From Auriscalpium vulgare (lineage: Eukaryota > Basidiomycota > Agaricomycetes > Russulales > Auriscalpiaceae): 64,000 nucleotides of DNA. Of this stretch, positions 42,265-51,667 are shown piece after piece (position 1 is the first letter of the stretch; each line of letters begins with the position of its first letter). The DNA is taken from the NCBI GenBank assembly GCA_019915015.1, contig JAHBBC010000025.1:496001-560000 (forward strand), in the 5' to 3' direction. The notes under the pieces are model-generated. The model had not been told where the DNA came from. It did not search any database and was given only the letters and a program-made list of their open reading frames with translations. Both the position numbers and the translations under genes were made by a program.

Positions 42265-44451
42265 ATGGCTACTCCCGCTATGCCCGCCCGTGGTGATCGC
42301 ACCGCTCCAACATTTACGCCCGAGCAGCCCCGATCGATTAGGCGATTTTTCGCCGACCTCGAGATCTTGTTCCTGCGTTGTGCCGTCGCCGATGGCGAAG
42401 CAAAGAAGCAATGGGGGCAGAGCTATGTCCCAATTGAAGTCGCCGACCTTTTCGACGCTATGCCCGAGTTCACCGACGCAACCAAGACGTACAAGGACTT
42501 CAAGGAAGCCGTTGCAAAGCTCTACCCAGGAGCTAGTGAAGACAAGGCGTACTCTGTCGCCGATCTCGAGCGCTTGGTCGCTGACCGCCATCGGAGAGGC
42601 ATCGCGACTATCGAAGAGTTTGCTGCGTTCCATCGAGACTTCCTAGCCATCTCCAGCTACCTCATCCGCCATCGCCGACTCTCCGACCTGCAGCAACAGC
42701 GCGAGTTCGTTCGTGCATTCCCACCCGAGCTCTGGAAGTTCGTCCATGCTCGCTTGCAGATCAAGAAACCAGATCACGAGCCTGAGGACCCGTATCTCGT
42801 CGCAGACGTTAAGGACGCAGCCAATTATGTTCTCCATGACACAGCAGCACCGTCCGTGCACACCGACTCGACCAGCATCGCCAGTTCGTCGCTAGCGTCC
42901 GCTCCAGCAATCAAGACCGAGGAGCTACTCGCTACGCTCGTCCGATCGCTCACGCAAGCAGTCCAGGCGAACGCTATCGCTCCAGCGACGTCCACCACGA
43001 ATTCGCCCGCGTCCACCGACGCTCCTCGTCGAGACAATCGCTGCCATTACTGTGGCATCGCCGAGCATCGTATAGTGCAATGCCCCACCGTCGACGAAGA
43101 CATTCGCACAGGATATGTCAAGCGCAATCATGAAGGTCGTGTTATCCTAGCCAGCGGTGCCTTCGTTCCGACCTCGATTGTCGGCAGCTATCTTCGCGAA
43201 CGTGTTATGGAATGGCACAGGCGAAATCCAGGCCAGCGCGCCCAAGCGCAGATGATGGTCGCAATCGAACCGCTATCGACGTTCACGCTCTCCACCGACG
43301 ATCGCATCGCTGCTCTCGAAGCTGAGCTGTCTGCACTGCGAGGCTCACGCGAGTCGTACAAGCTGGTCTTCGACGGCGTTGAAGTGCCCTCTCGTCGACC
43401 TGCGGCCGCAAAGCCTGCGCATAACCCAGCAGCTTCCACCCGAGACGTTCGCGCTCCAGCCACGAGCCATACGCCGCAAGTTCCCCGAGCACCAGTGCAC
43501 CCTTTCGCCGAAGCACGCGACGCTACTACAGCCCCAGTCAAGCCTCGTTTCGTCCCAACGAACCCGCCTAGACCACCGGCAAACGCTCGCGACGGTGCAT
43601 ACAAGACAAACGCGCCGGTACACAAGGCAGAGATTGCAGACAAAGTCTTCGCCCGCTCGATGAAAGCCAGTTCGATTACGCTCACACCCGAGGAGCTCCT
43701 ATCGCTTTCGCCAGAGGTTCGCGCCAAGTACCGCGACGCCGTAACACCTCGCCGATCAGCAAATGAGCAAGTCACGTACACTATGTCCACTTTCGACGAA
43801 GTCGCAGAAGCTGTCGTCTCGCCCGAGGCAGCTATCGCAGAAGCTGAAGCCAGGACCTTTGCCAACTTTGTCCCCGCTCCTCGCGTCATCGCACCCGATC
43901 GAAGCAACCCTCCGCCTGGTGTTTTAGTCCTCGACGACCCGTACGAATCATATCTAATGGATCTCTCGCCTGAGGAGGAGCCAAAGACCCTCACAGTCGC
44001 CCGAGAATCGGCAGCGCTTCGCTCGATCGACGCGATCATCGACAACAAGGATACAGTTGAATGTTTGCTGGACCCAGGCTCGCAGATCATATCTATGTCT
44101 GAGGAAATTTGCCATCATCTCGGTCTCGCCTACGACCCCTCGATTCGCATTCGCGTTCAAAGTGCCAATACACATTTCGACAGCTCGCTTGGTTTAGCTC
44201 GCAACGTCCCAGTCAAAATAGCGAACATCACCATCTATTTGCAGATACATGTCATCCGCAACGTCGCCTATGACATCCTACTTGGTCGCCCATTCGACGC
44301 GTTGACAGAGAGCATCGTGCGCAACTTCAAGAATGAAGATCAGACGATTACCTTGCGTTGCCCGAACTCGACGAGCGTGACGACCGTGCCTACATTCGCC
44401 CGAGGGAAGCATCGATTTCGAGTCCCCGCTGAGACAATATTCACTGCTTGA
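42265..44451 (+). CDS. Gag-protease polyprotein of the LTR element
   Basis: The frame is open from the end of the LTR, but the first ATG is at 42265 (MATPAMPARGDRTAPTF), giving 728 aa. The N-terminal part (residues about 10-230) has the helical, charged look of a capsid (FFADLEILFLRCAVADGEAK, DLERLVADRHRRGIATIEEF). A CCHC zinc knuckle (CHYCGIAEHRIVQC) lies at about residues 260-273 and should bind RNA. A Pro/Ala-rich linker leads to a retropepsin domain: CLLDPGSQIISMSEEI with the catalytic Asp at about 603, and NVAYDILLGRPFD about 75 residues later. The usual Asp-Thr/Ser-Gly triad is Asp-Pro-Gly here. Gag packages the RNA in cytoplasmic particles and the protease matures the polyprotein. The stop TGA at 44449 lies in a 71-nt overlap with pol. 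Confidence 0.9.
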   Translation: MATPAMPARGDRTAPTFTPEQPRSIRRFFADLEILFLRCAVADGEAKKQWGQSYVPIEVADLFDAMPEFTDATKTYKDFKEAVAKLYPGASEDKAYSVADLERLVADRHRRGIATIEEFAAFHRDFLAISSYLIRHRRLSDLQQQREFVRAFPPELWKFVHARLQIKKPDHEPEDPYLVADVKDAANYVLHDTAAPSVHTDSTSIASSSLASAPAIKTEELLATLVRSLTQAVQANAIAPATSTTNSPASTDAPRRDNRCHYCGIAEHRIVQCPTVDEDIRTGYVKRNHEGRVILASGAFVPTSIVGSYLRERVMEWHRRNPGQRAQAQMMVAIEPLSTFTLSTDDRIAALEAELSALRGSRESYKLVFDGVEVPSRRPAAAKPAHNPAASTRDVRAPATSHTPQVPRAPVHPFAEARDATTAPVKPRFVPTNPPRPPANARDGAYKTNAPVHKAEIADKVFARSMKASSITLTPEELLSLSPEVRAKYRDAVTPRRSANEQVTYTMSTFDEVAEAVVSPEAAIAEAEARTFANFVPAPRVIAPDRSNPPPGVLVLDDPYESYLMDLSPEEEPKTLTVARESAALRSIDAIIDNKDTVECLLDPGSQIISMSEEICHHLGLAYDPSIRIRVQSANTHFDSSLGLARNVPVKIANITIYLQIHVIRNVAYDILLGRPFDALTESIVRNFKNEDQTITLRCPNSTSVTTVPTFARGKHRFRVPAETIFTA

Positions 44452-47400
44452 ACATCTCGCCGACGGAGAAGAAGTCGCCCTCATTCTAGAAGGCGACGAT
44501 CAAAATGTCCGCGCTATCGCATATACCACACTCGACTCGGCGGACGAGTCTTCGCTTCAATTCGCCTATTTGACCGCTTCCGACGTTCGCTCTTTACTCC
44601 CCGATCATGCTATGCCTTCCTCTTTCACTCTATTATCTCCCGATTCCGCCCCGACTATTGCAGCAACTCGCCCAACGTTCCCTACCGCTTCTAAGCCAAA
44701 TATTTGTTCGCACACTTTGCCTGAGTTCTCGCCCGATACCCCCGACCTCCCAACTCGCTCCACGTTCGCCAAGCGCAAGTACAAACCTGTCTCGCAGAAG
44801 GTCAAGCCGATCCTAGGTTCAGTCGCAGAAGAATTTCGCATCATCCGAGACATCAAAGGAGACCCGCTCGCATCGCTACCTTATCTCCCGACACATCCGA
44901 CGCCGTTTACTCCCACAGGACGCTACACACAAGAACGCAAAGGCACTGTTGATCGCCAAGAGTGCTATGCGTTCCTACAGCCAGCTGAACGCGACCTGCT
45001 TCATCATGTAATCGCAGTGCACAACGACGCATTCGCCTGGGACGACACTGAGCGAGGCAGCTTCAAGCGAGAGTTCTTTCCACCTGTACAGATCCCTGTC
45101 GTACCGCATACACCCTGGGTACAGCGAAATATTCCGATTCCACCTGGCATTTACAAGGAAGTCTGTGCACTCATTCGTCGCAAGATGGATGCGGGCACCT
45201 ACGAGCCTTCGAACTCATCCTATCGCTCTCGCTGGTTTTGTGTCGCAAAGAAAGACGGAAAGTCGCTGCGAATCGTACACAGTCTCGAGCCTCTCAACGC
45301 CGTCACAATCGCGCACTCTGGAGTCCCCCCGACGCCGGAGCATCTCGCCGAACAGTTTGGTGGTCGCGCATGCGGAGGAATCCTCGATTTATACGTTGGC
45401 TACGACGAGCGACTTATCGACGAACGCTCCCGAGATCTCACGACGTTCCAGACGCCCTTTGGAGCCCAACGACTTGTCACCCTTCCGATGGGTTGGACGA
45501 ACTCAGTGCCTATTTTCCACGACGATGTCACACATATTCTGCAGCCCGAGATTCCAGCGATTACAGTCCCCTACATCGACGACGTACCACTCAAAGGACC
45601 TGCGACCGAGTACCCCGACGAAAATGGCATCGCTGAAGCTATCCCCGAGAACGCAGGGATTCGCCGATTTGTCTGGGAGCATTTCCAGAACGTCAATCGC
45701 ATATTGCAGCGCATGAAGTACTCTGGAGGAACGTTCTCTGGAACCAAGTCGATCCTCATCAGCCGCGAGTTCACCGTTCTAGGGCATCGATGCACACCAG
45801 ACGGACGTCGCCCCGACGACTCGACCGTCTCAGTGATCCGCAACTGGGGCCCTTGTAAAGACCTCTCGGACGTTCGCGCATTCCTAGGAACCATCGGAGT
45901 TTGTCGCATATTCATTGATTCGTTCGCCAAACGCGCACACGTCTTGACGCATCTCACTCGCAAAGGTGTCCCGTTCGAGTTCGGACCACAGCACATAGCA
46001 GCGCAAGAGGATCTCAAAGCAGCTTTATTAGCATCGCCAGCACTGCGCGCTATTGATTACGAGTCGCCCGACCCTGTTATCCTCGCTGTCGATTCGTCCT
46101 ACATCGCTATCGGGTATATCTTAGCTCAAGACGTCGAGACACCCAAAAGGAAGATTCGCTATGTCAATCGTTTCGGGTCGATCACGCTGAACGACCGAGA
46201 GCGTCGCTTCTCTCAGCCTAAACTCGAGATCTATGGCTTATTTCGCTCTCTGCGCACACTCCGCCTTTATTTAATCGGTGTCCGCAACCTGATAGTTGAA
46301 GTTGACGCGACTGCGATTAAGGGAATGCTCAAGAATCCCGACCTCGTCCCCAGCGCCAGCATCAACCGATGGATTCTCGCTATCATTACTTTCCACTTCG
46401 TCCTCCGCCACGTACCAGGTATCAGCCATGGCCCCGACGGTCTCTCAAGACATCGCGACGAATCGCCTAAGCAGTCCGAGCACGACGACGACTTCGACGA
46501 CTGGCTAGACAATGTACACGGCTTCCTTCATATAATTTATCCCTCGCCTTCAGCCTTTCGATCGCGCATACTCGCCCCGCCCACCCACCCTTCGCCGATA
46601 CTCGCTACGTTCTCGCAGACCGAGGACGGTCCTGAAATCAGTGAGGAGGAGGTGCCCGAGCTCAGCTACGACGACGTCCCTCGCTCTGACTCGGCGAAAG
46701 CCCACGACAAGCGCGTACAAGCAGTCCACGATTGGCACGAGAACCCAGTACGCCCAGCTCAGATGTCCGAGGCAGAATTAGCAACATTCATCCGCTACGC
46801 GACTCGCTTTTTCATTGACGACACTCGCCTATGGCGCCGCAGTCCCGACGGTGCACACAAGCTCGTAATTCAGCCAGCCAGTCGACTCAGAGTACTCGCA
46901 GAATGTCACGATCGAGCTGGACATCGCGGAATCTTCGCTACAAAATCGCTCATACAGGAACGCTTCTGGTGGCCGGCGTCCGAGGCCGACATCATGTGGT
47001 ATGTTCGCAGCTGCCTCATCTGCCAGCAACGCCAAAAGCGACAAGTTCTTATGCGCCCGACCGTCGCACCGCCTGCCGCACTCTTTGCCAAGATCTACGT
47101 CGACACTATGCATATGCCGCCCTCGAATGGTTATCGCTACATCGTTCAAGGTCGCTGTTCGCTCACGCACTACCCCGAGTTTCGCCTATTGCGACGCGAG
47201 ACAGCCAAAGCCATCGCAGACTGGGTCTTTGAAGACATCCTATGTCGCTGGGGTTCGCTCAGCGAGATTGTTACAGACAACGGCGGTCCATTTGTCAAAG
47301 CTCTCGACTACCTATCGAAGAAGTACAACGTCCGACATATTCGCATCAGTGGCTACAACTCCCGAGCAAATGGAATCGTAGAACGTGCACATTTCGACGT

Positions 47401-48103
47401 ACGACAAGCCCTATACAAGTCCTGCGATGGAGAACAGAATCGCTGGTCGACAGCGGCGCACACCGTTTTCTGGTCCGAGCGACTGACGACTCGCCGTCGC
47501 ATGGGTTGCTCGCCCTACTTCGCTGTTACAGGCTGCCACCCGCTGATTCCCCTCGATATCTCGGAGGCAACGTACCTTCTTCCTGCACCAACATCGATCC
47601 TCTCGACCACCGATCTCATCGCGCGCCGCGCTATAGCACTGCAGAAACGACATGAACATGTCGCAGAACTTCGCTCAACAGTCTATGAACATCGGCTTGC
47701 CACCGCGAAACGTTTTGAGCAAGAACACGCCGCTACCATCCGAGATTTCGACTTCAAGCAAGGAGCGCTAGTGCTTATTCGTCACACAGCAATCGAGAAG
47801 TCGCTGAACCGCAAGATGCGCGCTCGGTACCTTGGTCCGCTCGTAGTCATATCAAGGAACCGTGGAGGTGCCTATCTTGTCGCCGAGCTCGACGGTTCTG
47901 TTTTCGATCGCCCTATAGCAGCATTCCGAGTCATCCCATTCTTTGCACGCAAGGAGATTAAGCTCAGTCTCGACGCTATCGACATAGACACAGCCCGACT
48001 CCGTGACCTCGAAGCCTCGCAGTCCCTAGGAGATGACGACGATCTTGAAACACTGCCAATCGCCGAAAACGACGAGCCCGATCATGCACAAGTTGAAGAC
48101 TAG
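44381..48103 (+). CDS. Pol polyprotein of the LTR element (RT, RNase H, integrase)
   Basis: The frame opens at 44381, inside gag, one base ahead of the gag frame; the first ATG is only at 44612, so a +1 shift from gag is the likely expression route. Counting from 44570: RT has GKSLRIVHSLEPLNAV, VTLPMGWTNSVPIFHDDV and VPYIDDVPLKG (catalytic YIDD near residue 335); RNase H starts PVILAVDSSYIAIGYIL (Asp near 508). Integrase has an HHCC zinc site (CHDRAGHRGIF...CLICQQRQ from residue 779), then IYVDTMHM (Asp 845), VTDNGGPF (Asp 903) and GIVERAHFD (Glu 938), a correct D-D-35-E spacing. A GPY/F-like module (ARYLGPLVVISRNRGGAYLV) follows, then an acidic tail without a chromodomain. The frame is intact, 1177 aa from 44570. 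The enzyme set copies the RNA to DNA and inserts it in the nucleus. Confidence 0.93.
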   Translation, partial: RPCLHSPEGSIDFESPLRQYSLLEHLADGEEVALILEGDDQNVRAIAYTTLDSADESSLQFAYLTASDVRSLLPDHAMPSSFTLLSPDSAPTIAATRPTFPTASKPNICSHTLPEFSPDTPDLPTRSTFAKRKYKPVSQKVKPILGSVAEEFRIIRDIKGDPLASLPYLPTHPTPFTPTGRYTQERKGTVDRQECYAFLQPAERDLLHHVIAVHNDAFAWDDTERGSFKREFFPPVQIPVVPHTPWVQRNIPIPPGIYKEVCALIRRKMDAGTYEPSNSSYRSRWFCVAKKDGKSLRIVHSLEPLNAVTIAHSGVPPTPEHLAEQFGGRACGGILDLYVGYDERLIDERSRDLTTFQTPFGAQRLVTLPMGWTNSVPIFHDDVTHILQPEIPAITVPYIDDVPLKGPATEYPDENGIAEAIPENAGIRRFVWEHFQNVNRILQRMKYSGGTFSGTKSILISREFTVLGHRCTPDGRRPDDSTVSVIRNWGPCKDLSDVRAFLGTIGVCRIFIDSFAKRAHVLTHLTRKGVPFEFGPQHIAAQEDLKAALLASPALRAIDYESPDPVILAVDSSYIAIGYILAQDVETPKRKIRYVNRFGSITLNDRERRFSQPKLEIYGLFRSLRTLRLYLIGVRNLIVEVDATAIKGMLKNPDLVPSASINRWILAIITFHFVLRHVPGISHGPDGLSRHRDESPKQSEHDDDFDDWLDNVHGFLHIIYPSPSAFRSRILAPPTHPSPILATFSQTEDGPEISEEEVPELSYDDVPRSDSAKAHDKRVQAVHDWHENPVRPAQMSEAELATFIRYATRFFIDDTRLWRRSPDGAHKLVIQPASRLRVLAECHDRAGHRGIFATKSLIQERFWWPASEADIMWYVRSCLICQQRQKRQVLMRPTVAPPAALFAKIYVDTMHMPPSNGYRYIVQGRCSLTHYPEFRLLRRETAKAIADWVFEDILCRWGSLSEIVTDNGGPFVKALDYLSKKYNVRHIRISGYNSRANGIVERAHFDVRQALYKSCDGEQNRWSTAAHTVFWSERLTTRRRMGCSPYFAVTGCHPLIPLDISEATYLLPAPTSILSTTDLIARRAIALQKRHEHVAELRSTVYEHRLATAKRFEQEHAATIRDFDFKQGALVLIRHTAIEKSLNRKMRARYLGPLVVISRNRGGAYLVAELDGSVFDRPIAAFRVIPFFARKEIKLSLDAIDIDTARLRDLEASQSLGDDDDLETLPIAENDEPDHAQVED

Positions 48104-48358
48104 GCACCAGTCAAACATCGCCAGGATACCCTTTCGTTTGCCAATGACTTCCCTTTATTTCCCTCTATCTGTTTCACCCTTTTCCCAGCTCATTTTGTTC
48201 ATCTCACTATTCCAGAGACCAAGAAGGGACATTTTACCTATGTGATTACTTCTCCTATGCCTTCCCTTTTTGCTCCGTTTCATCGCCACACTTCCCCGAG
48301 ATCTAGGACGCACTCGCCAACGGCATACGCAATGACCGAGGACGGTCAAGACTTCAGT

Positions 48359-48368
48359 GAGGAGGAGA
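48359..48368 (+). promoter_or_regulatory. Polypurine tract
   Basis: GAGGAGGAGA directly abuts the 3' LTR, the expected place for the plus-strand primer. The 37 bp up to the LTR resemble a stretch inside pol (46618-46654). Confidence 0.85.
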
Positions 48369-49717
48369 TGATACGCCTGCTACGCGTGTGGCTACTGTTT
48401 GCGCATTTTCGATGCACTGTGGCACTCGCACAGTGGCTCCGACCGTTGCCATGCATCCCCGACTCTATCGTTCTCGCCGAAACACTCGCACAACAGCTAG
48501 CTCTGTAGCTGTCCGCGCAATTGTTCGCTGCAGTTCGCCGACGCTCGCTCTCACTCGCACATCATCCTACGACAGTCGCCGAAGTCACGCCACGTCCCCT
48601 GCACCCTAGTCACTCATCAGCAGTCAGACAATGTTCTCCCAAGGTCGCACCGACTCGCTATACGTTCAGGCGTGCATACACAGCTCGTGCACACTCGCAC
48701 TCGACATCGCTGCTTCGCCCGAGCATCGCTACACGTTTGCATCGTTCGCCTGAGCCAGCCACGTCATCGCCGAGGTCGCCCGACTCGTCCGAGCATCTAG
48801 AGCAATCCATCAACTGCATAGTCCGTCGGATCTTGGCCATGTCTCACATCAATTAGCCCACATCACCGAAGCCAGAGCCATGAGATAGCAACCCCGTCCA
48901 CGTCGTCGCAGTCGTTCGCCGGCGCTCGCCTGTACTCAGCGGACACAGCTGCACATGCCCGACCTCCCAGCGACTCAGAGATGCAGCGCAGACTCGCAGA
49001 CCATCGAGCTATTGCCCAGCGACATCGGAGACGATCCCCGAGCCCGAGACATCAGCGGACCGGATCAACGACCACTTTTGACGCGTCGCTGATGCGCCCC
49101 GAGTGTCCCGGAGACTTTGCTGGAGATATCTCCGCTTTTGTGTCTAGGCCTTTGATATCTCTTCTCTCTCATTCGCTATAATTCGCCGATGCTTCGCACG
49201 GCTTCGCTGACTGCATTGCATGACTCGTGTAGCTACTCCGACGCATTTTCCCATGTATAAGTGTAGCTAGCAGTGTTTGCATGCGATAGGAACTTCTCCC
49301 CCCAGAGACAGCACCTCAAACCTCGAGAACTATCGTCTTTCATCTTCGCAGCGCATCGTTTAGCCCTTTTATCGACATCGACATTGCATTCACCTTCGCA
49401 GCGCATCGTTTACGCACTTGCATATTGAGAACCTTCGCCCTATCGTCGCCCATCGTCGCCCAGCGTCGCCTACCGTCCCCGACCTTCGCCCTACCTCCCC
49501 GACTCTCGCTACGCCACCCCAAGCCTTGTATTGCCGCCCACACCTTCGCCGACACTCCCCCTCATCCCCCGTCGCTCGCTACACTTCCCCAGTGACAGCT
49601 GCGACTCTCCGAGCCCTCTGGTAGACCTGGGACACGCCCCCCAACTAAAACAGTACTACTCGACGAGCAGGGTTTGGTTTTGTCATCTGACCGCCTGTCC
49701 GACGAGTTTGGTCATCA
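48369..49717 (+). repeat. 3' LTR
   Basis: Same length and ends as the 5' LTR at a constant offset of 7918 bp; all conceptual translations compared are identical. Confidence 0.95.
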
Positions 49718-49721
49718 CCGC
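49718..49721 (+). repeat. Target-site duplication, right copy (CCGC)
   Basis: Matches 40447-40450. See the left copy for the reading-frame argument. Confidence 0.9.
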
Positions 49722-51031
49722 GTCATAAGCCGTGACTGGCAGACCTCGCACGGCTTGCGAGGCGGTGACCATGGTCGACTGGGATGGGCCCTGGGCAGTG
49801 CGACCCTGCACCGCGCGGTCCATGTGGTTGAACTCTTCGGAGTGTCGCAACCATGCTGTAACCGTATGTTCCCTCCACGGTTTCGTGACGGCGTACTGAA
49901 AATTGCTGTCGGACTTGTCGCTGCTCTCCGCTGAAATGATGCGGTGGAGCATATCCTCGCGTGGCTTGACGTCCCAGAACGCAGCTGCAAGAACTTGAAG
50001 ACGTCTCTGGTATATCTGAAGGACAGCGCTCAGTTCGGTAAGGCACTCCTGCACGACACAAGACGTACCAAGCGCTTACGGCCTTCACGGTTGGCGTCTC
50101 GTTGCTTCTCTGCAGGCCTCTTGTGCTCTCGCTGGAGACTCGACATGCGAGTCTTGAAGGCCATCTCCAACACCGTCAGGTCGCTGATTTCATGCGTCGC
50201 CTGCTTGGCAAAGTCCTGAGCAAAGACGCGCACCGCAGATGTGTTCCAAGGAGAGTCGTTCGTCCCCGACATATCGATCTTGAAGTTCTCGACGGTGCAG
50301 CACGGCCGCCTAGCGCGGACGCCGACGTAGGCGTCAACCTCCTCGGAGGTCGCGACTCTGGTAGCGGGCGCCTGAGTGCCGTCTCGTTCCATCAGACTCA
50401 GCGCATGAGCCTCAACGAGGCGCTGGGGTGCAAGTCAGGAACAGGTTCCACAGATGAAAGCGATTGCCGACCTGTAACTCGTCCTTGGAGATATATCCAT
50501 GCCCTATCCTGCCGCCCATCTGCACGTCATCATCAATGACAGGATTGTTCTGAACCAATTTGAGCTGAGTATCGGCGGGCGGAGGAGGCGCGTGGAGAGG
50601 GTCTGGGACTTGGACTTGGAGAGGGTCCTAGCCATCGACACAATGAGACGGACTTCATATGCGAGAGCAGCATGCTGACCTTGTCCGTCATCGGCGCACC
50701 CGCATCCATGACACCTGTGCTCTCGCACGCATCGAAGTACAAGTCATCAGAGGACGCATCGGAGGCGGCGTCGAAGAGGTCGGTAGAATCGGGACTGGCT
50801 GCTTGGATGTTGTCGGATGGCTGCGAAGTGGCGACTGTCACGACATGTCAATGGCAAAGGCGAGGATGGCGCACCTGGGCCATTGTGAGCTACCACGAAC
50901 TGACTGGCATCGTCGGGGCAAACCGTCATTTTATATGTGCCCATAACGAGTGCGCCTGCCTGTCGAAAGTCGAAGTTGTTTGCATTGTCTGCTGGAAGGA
51001 ATAATTGAGTGCGAGTCACGCTTCGTCGCAT
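49718..51031 (-). pseudogene. Gene Q: chimeric gene (gene N 5' exons plus gene A-like body), disrupted by the LTR element
   Basis: Exons 50875-51031, 50680-50834, 50472-50627, 50069-50422 and 49718-50015 read on the minus strand in consistent phase. The last continues at 40446-40382 beyond the retrotransposon; without it the protein would be 394 aa. Exons 1, 2 and the first 21 codons of exon 3 (to PPPADTQ) are the duplicated 5' exons of gene N. Exon 3 then turns into NNPVIDDDVQMGGRIGHGYI, and exons 4-5 match gene A: DAYVGVRARRPCCTVENFKI, SPWNTSAVRVFAQDFAKQAT, REGRKRL and RGLPVTAYDA. Intron positions agree with gene A at both shared junctions. No stop or frameshift exists other than the insertion, so the gene was probably working until the element landed. 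Function unknown. Confidence 0.8.
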
Positions 51032-51667
51032 GCTATGTGCGTCGGCTACACCGCCACTGTTGCTCTTTCCTCATCCGACGCTCGACCACCTCGCTCCTTG
51101 CTTTATGGCTTGCGCCACCTGGATCAACTTCTTGCTTTATCATTTACTTTTGCCTAGCCATGTCGGAGTCTCCTCTGTGCCGCTCTTGCCATGTGGGGTG
51201 CCTTTAAGATCCACAGGCCGCAACTCAAGTCTCAAGTACCGACACCGCCTGCCTGGGCCGACTCCGGTGCTCAAGCTCTGGATACAGTAGTGCTAGACTG
51301 TTGTTTGTTTCCCGGTGAGTGCTTCATTGACGTTGTAATCATGCTTGAGGCTTATACACCGATGACAGTAGCGCAGAGATTCCCTGGGCACATCGCCAAG
51401 TATGCTCGTCAGTGAAGCGACCTTTCTAGTGGGCGAAGACGAGCGCGACCTTGTGGATGCAGACCTGCAGGTACGTCGGGCGCCGGTGCGCCATCATGCA
51501 TGGGCCAACGATAGCACGCTCACTTGATCTCGTCACAGAGCTCCCCAATTCGCACCCGTCGATTCCCTGCCTCGGCGCACCGGTGAGTCTTCGTTTCGCC
51601 AGCGGACGGCTGGAAGACCTTAGCCCCATTCCCCTTCCTGTATAGATCGAACCCTGACATGCACTTG
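50565..51667 (+). repeat. 1.1-kb segmental duplication, copy 2
   Basis: Copy of 14286-15388 at a constant offset of 36279 with only scattered substitutions. It holds the divergent promoter and first exons of gene Q (minus) and gene O (plus). Confidence 0.9.

Larger units (their letters stand above)
40451..49717 (+). mobile_element. Complete Ty3/gypsy LTR retrotransposon (9267 bp)
   Basis: The element has two 1349-bp LTRs (40451-41799 and 48369-49717, TG...CA ends) that are identical everywhere I compared them. Inside are a primer-binding site (41804), a gag-protease frame, a pol frame (RT, RNase H, integrase) and a polypurine tract. A 4-bp target duplication (CCGC at 40447-40450 and 49718-49721) flanks it. 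The pol order protease-RT-RNase H-integrase identifies Ty3/gypsy rather than copia; there is no chromodomain or envelope-like frame. All coding parts are open. Identical LTRs and intact frames point to a very recent insertion and a possibly active element. It lies antisense in the last exon of gene Q. Confidence 0.97.

Noticed and set aside
44605..46017. Minus-strand open frames inside pol
   Set aside because: They are shadows of the intact, motif-rich pol frame.
47700..48103. A chromodomain at the C-terminus of pol
   Set aside because: The end has a GPY/F-like module and an acidic tail but no aromatic-cage pattern of a chromodomain.
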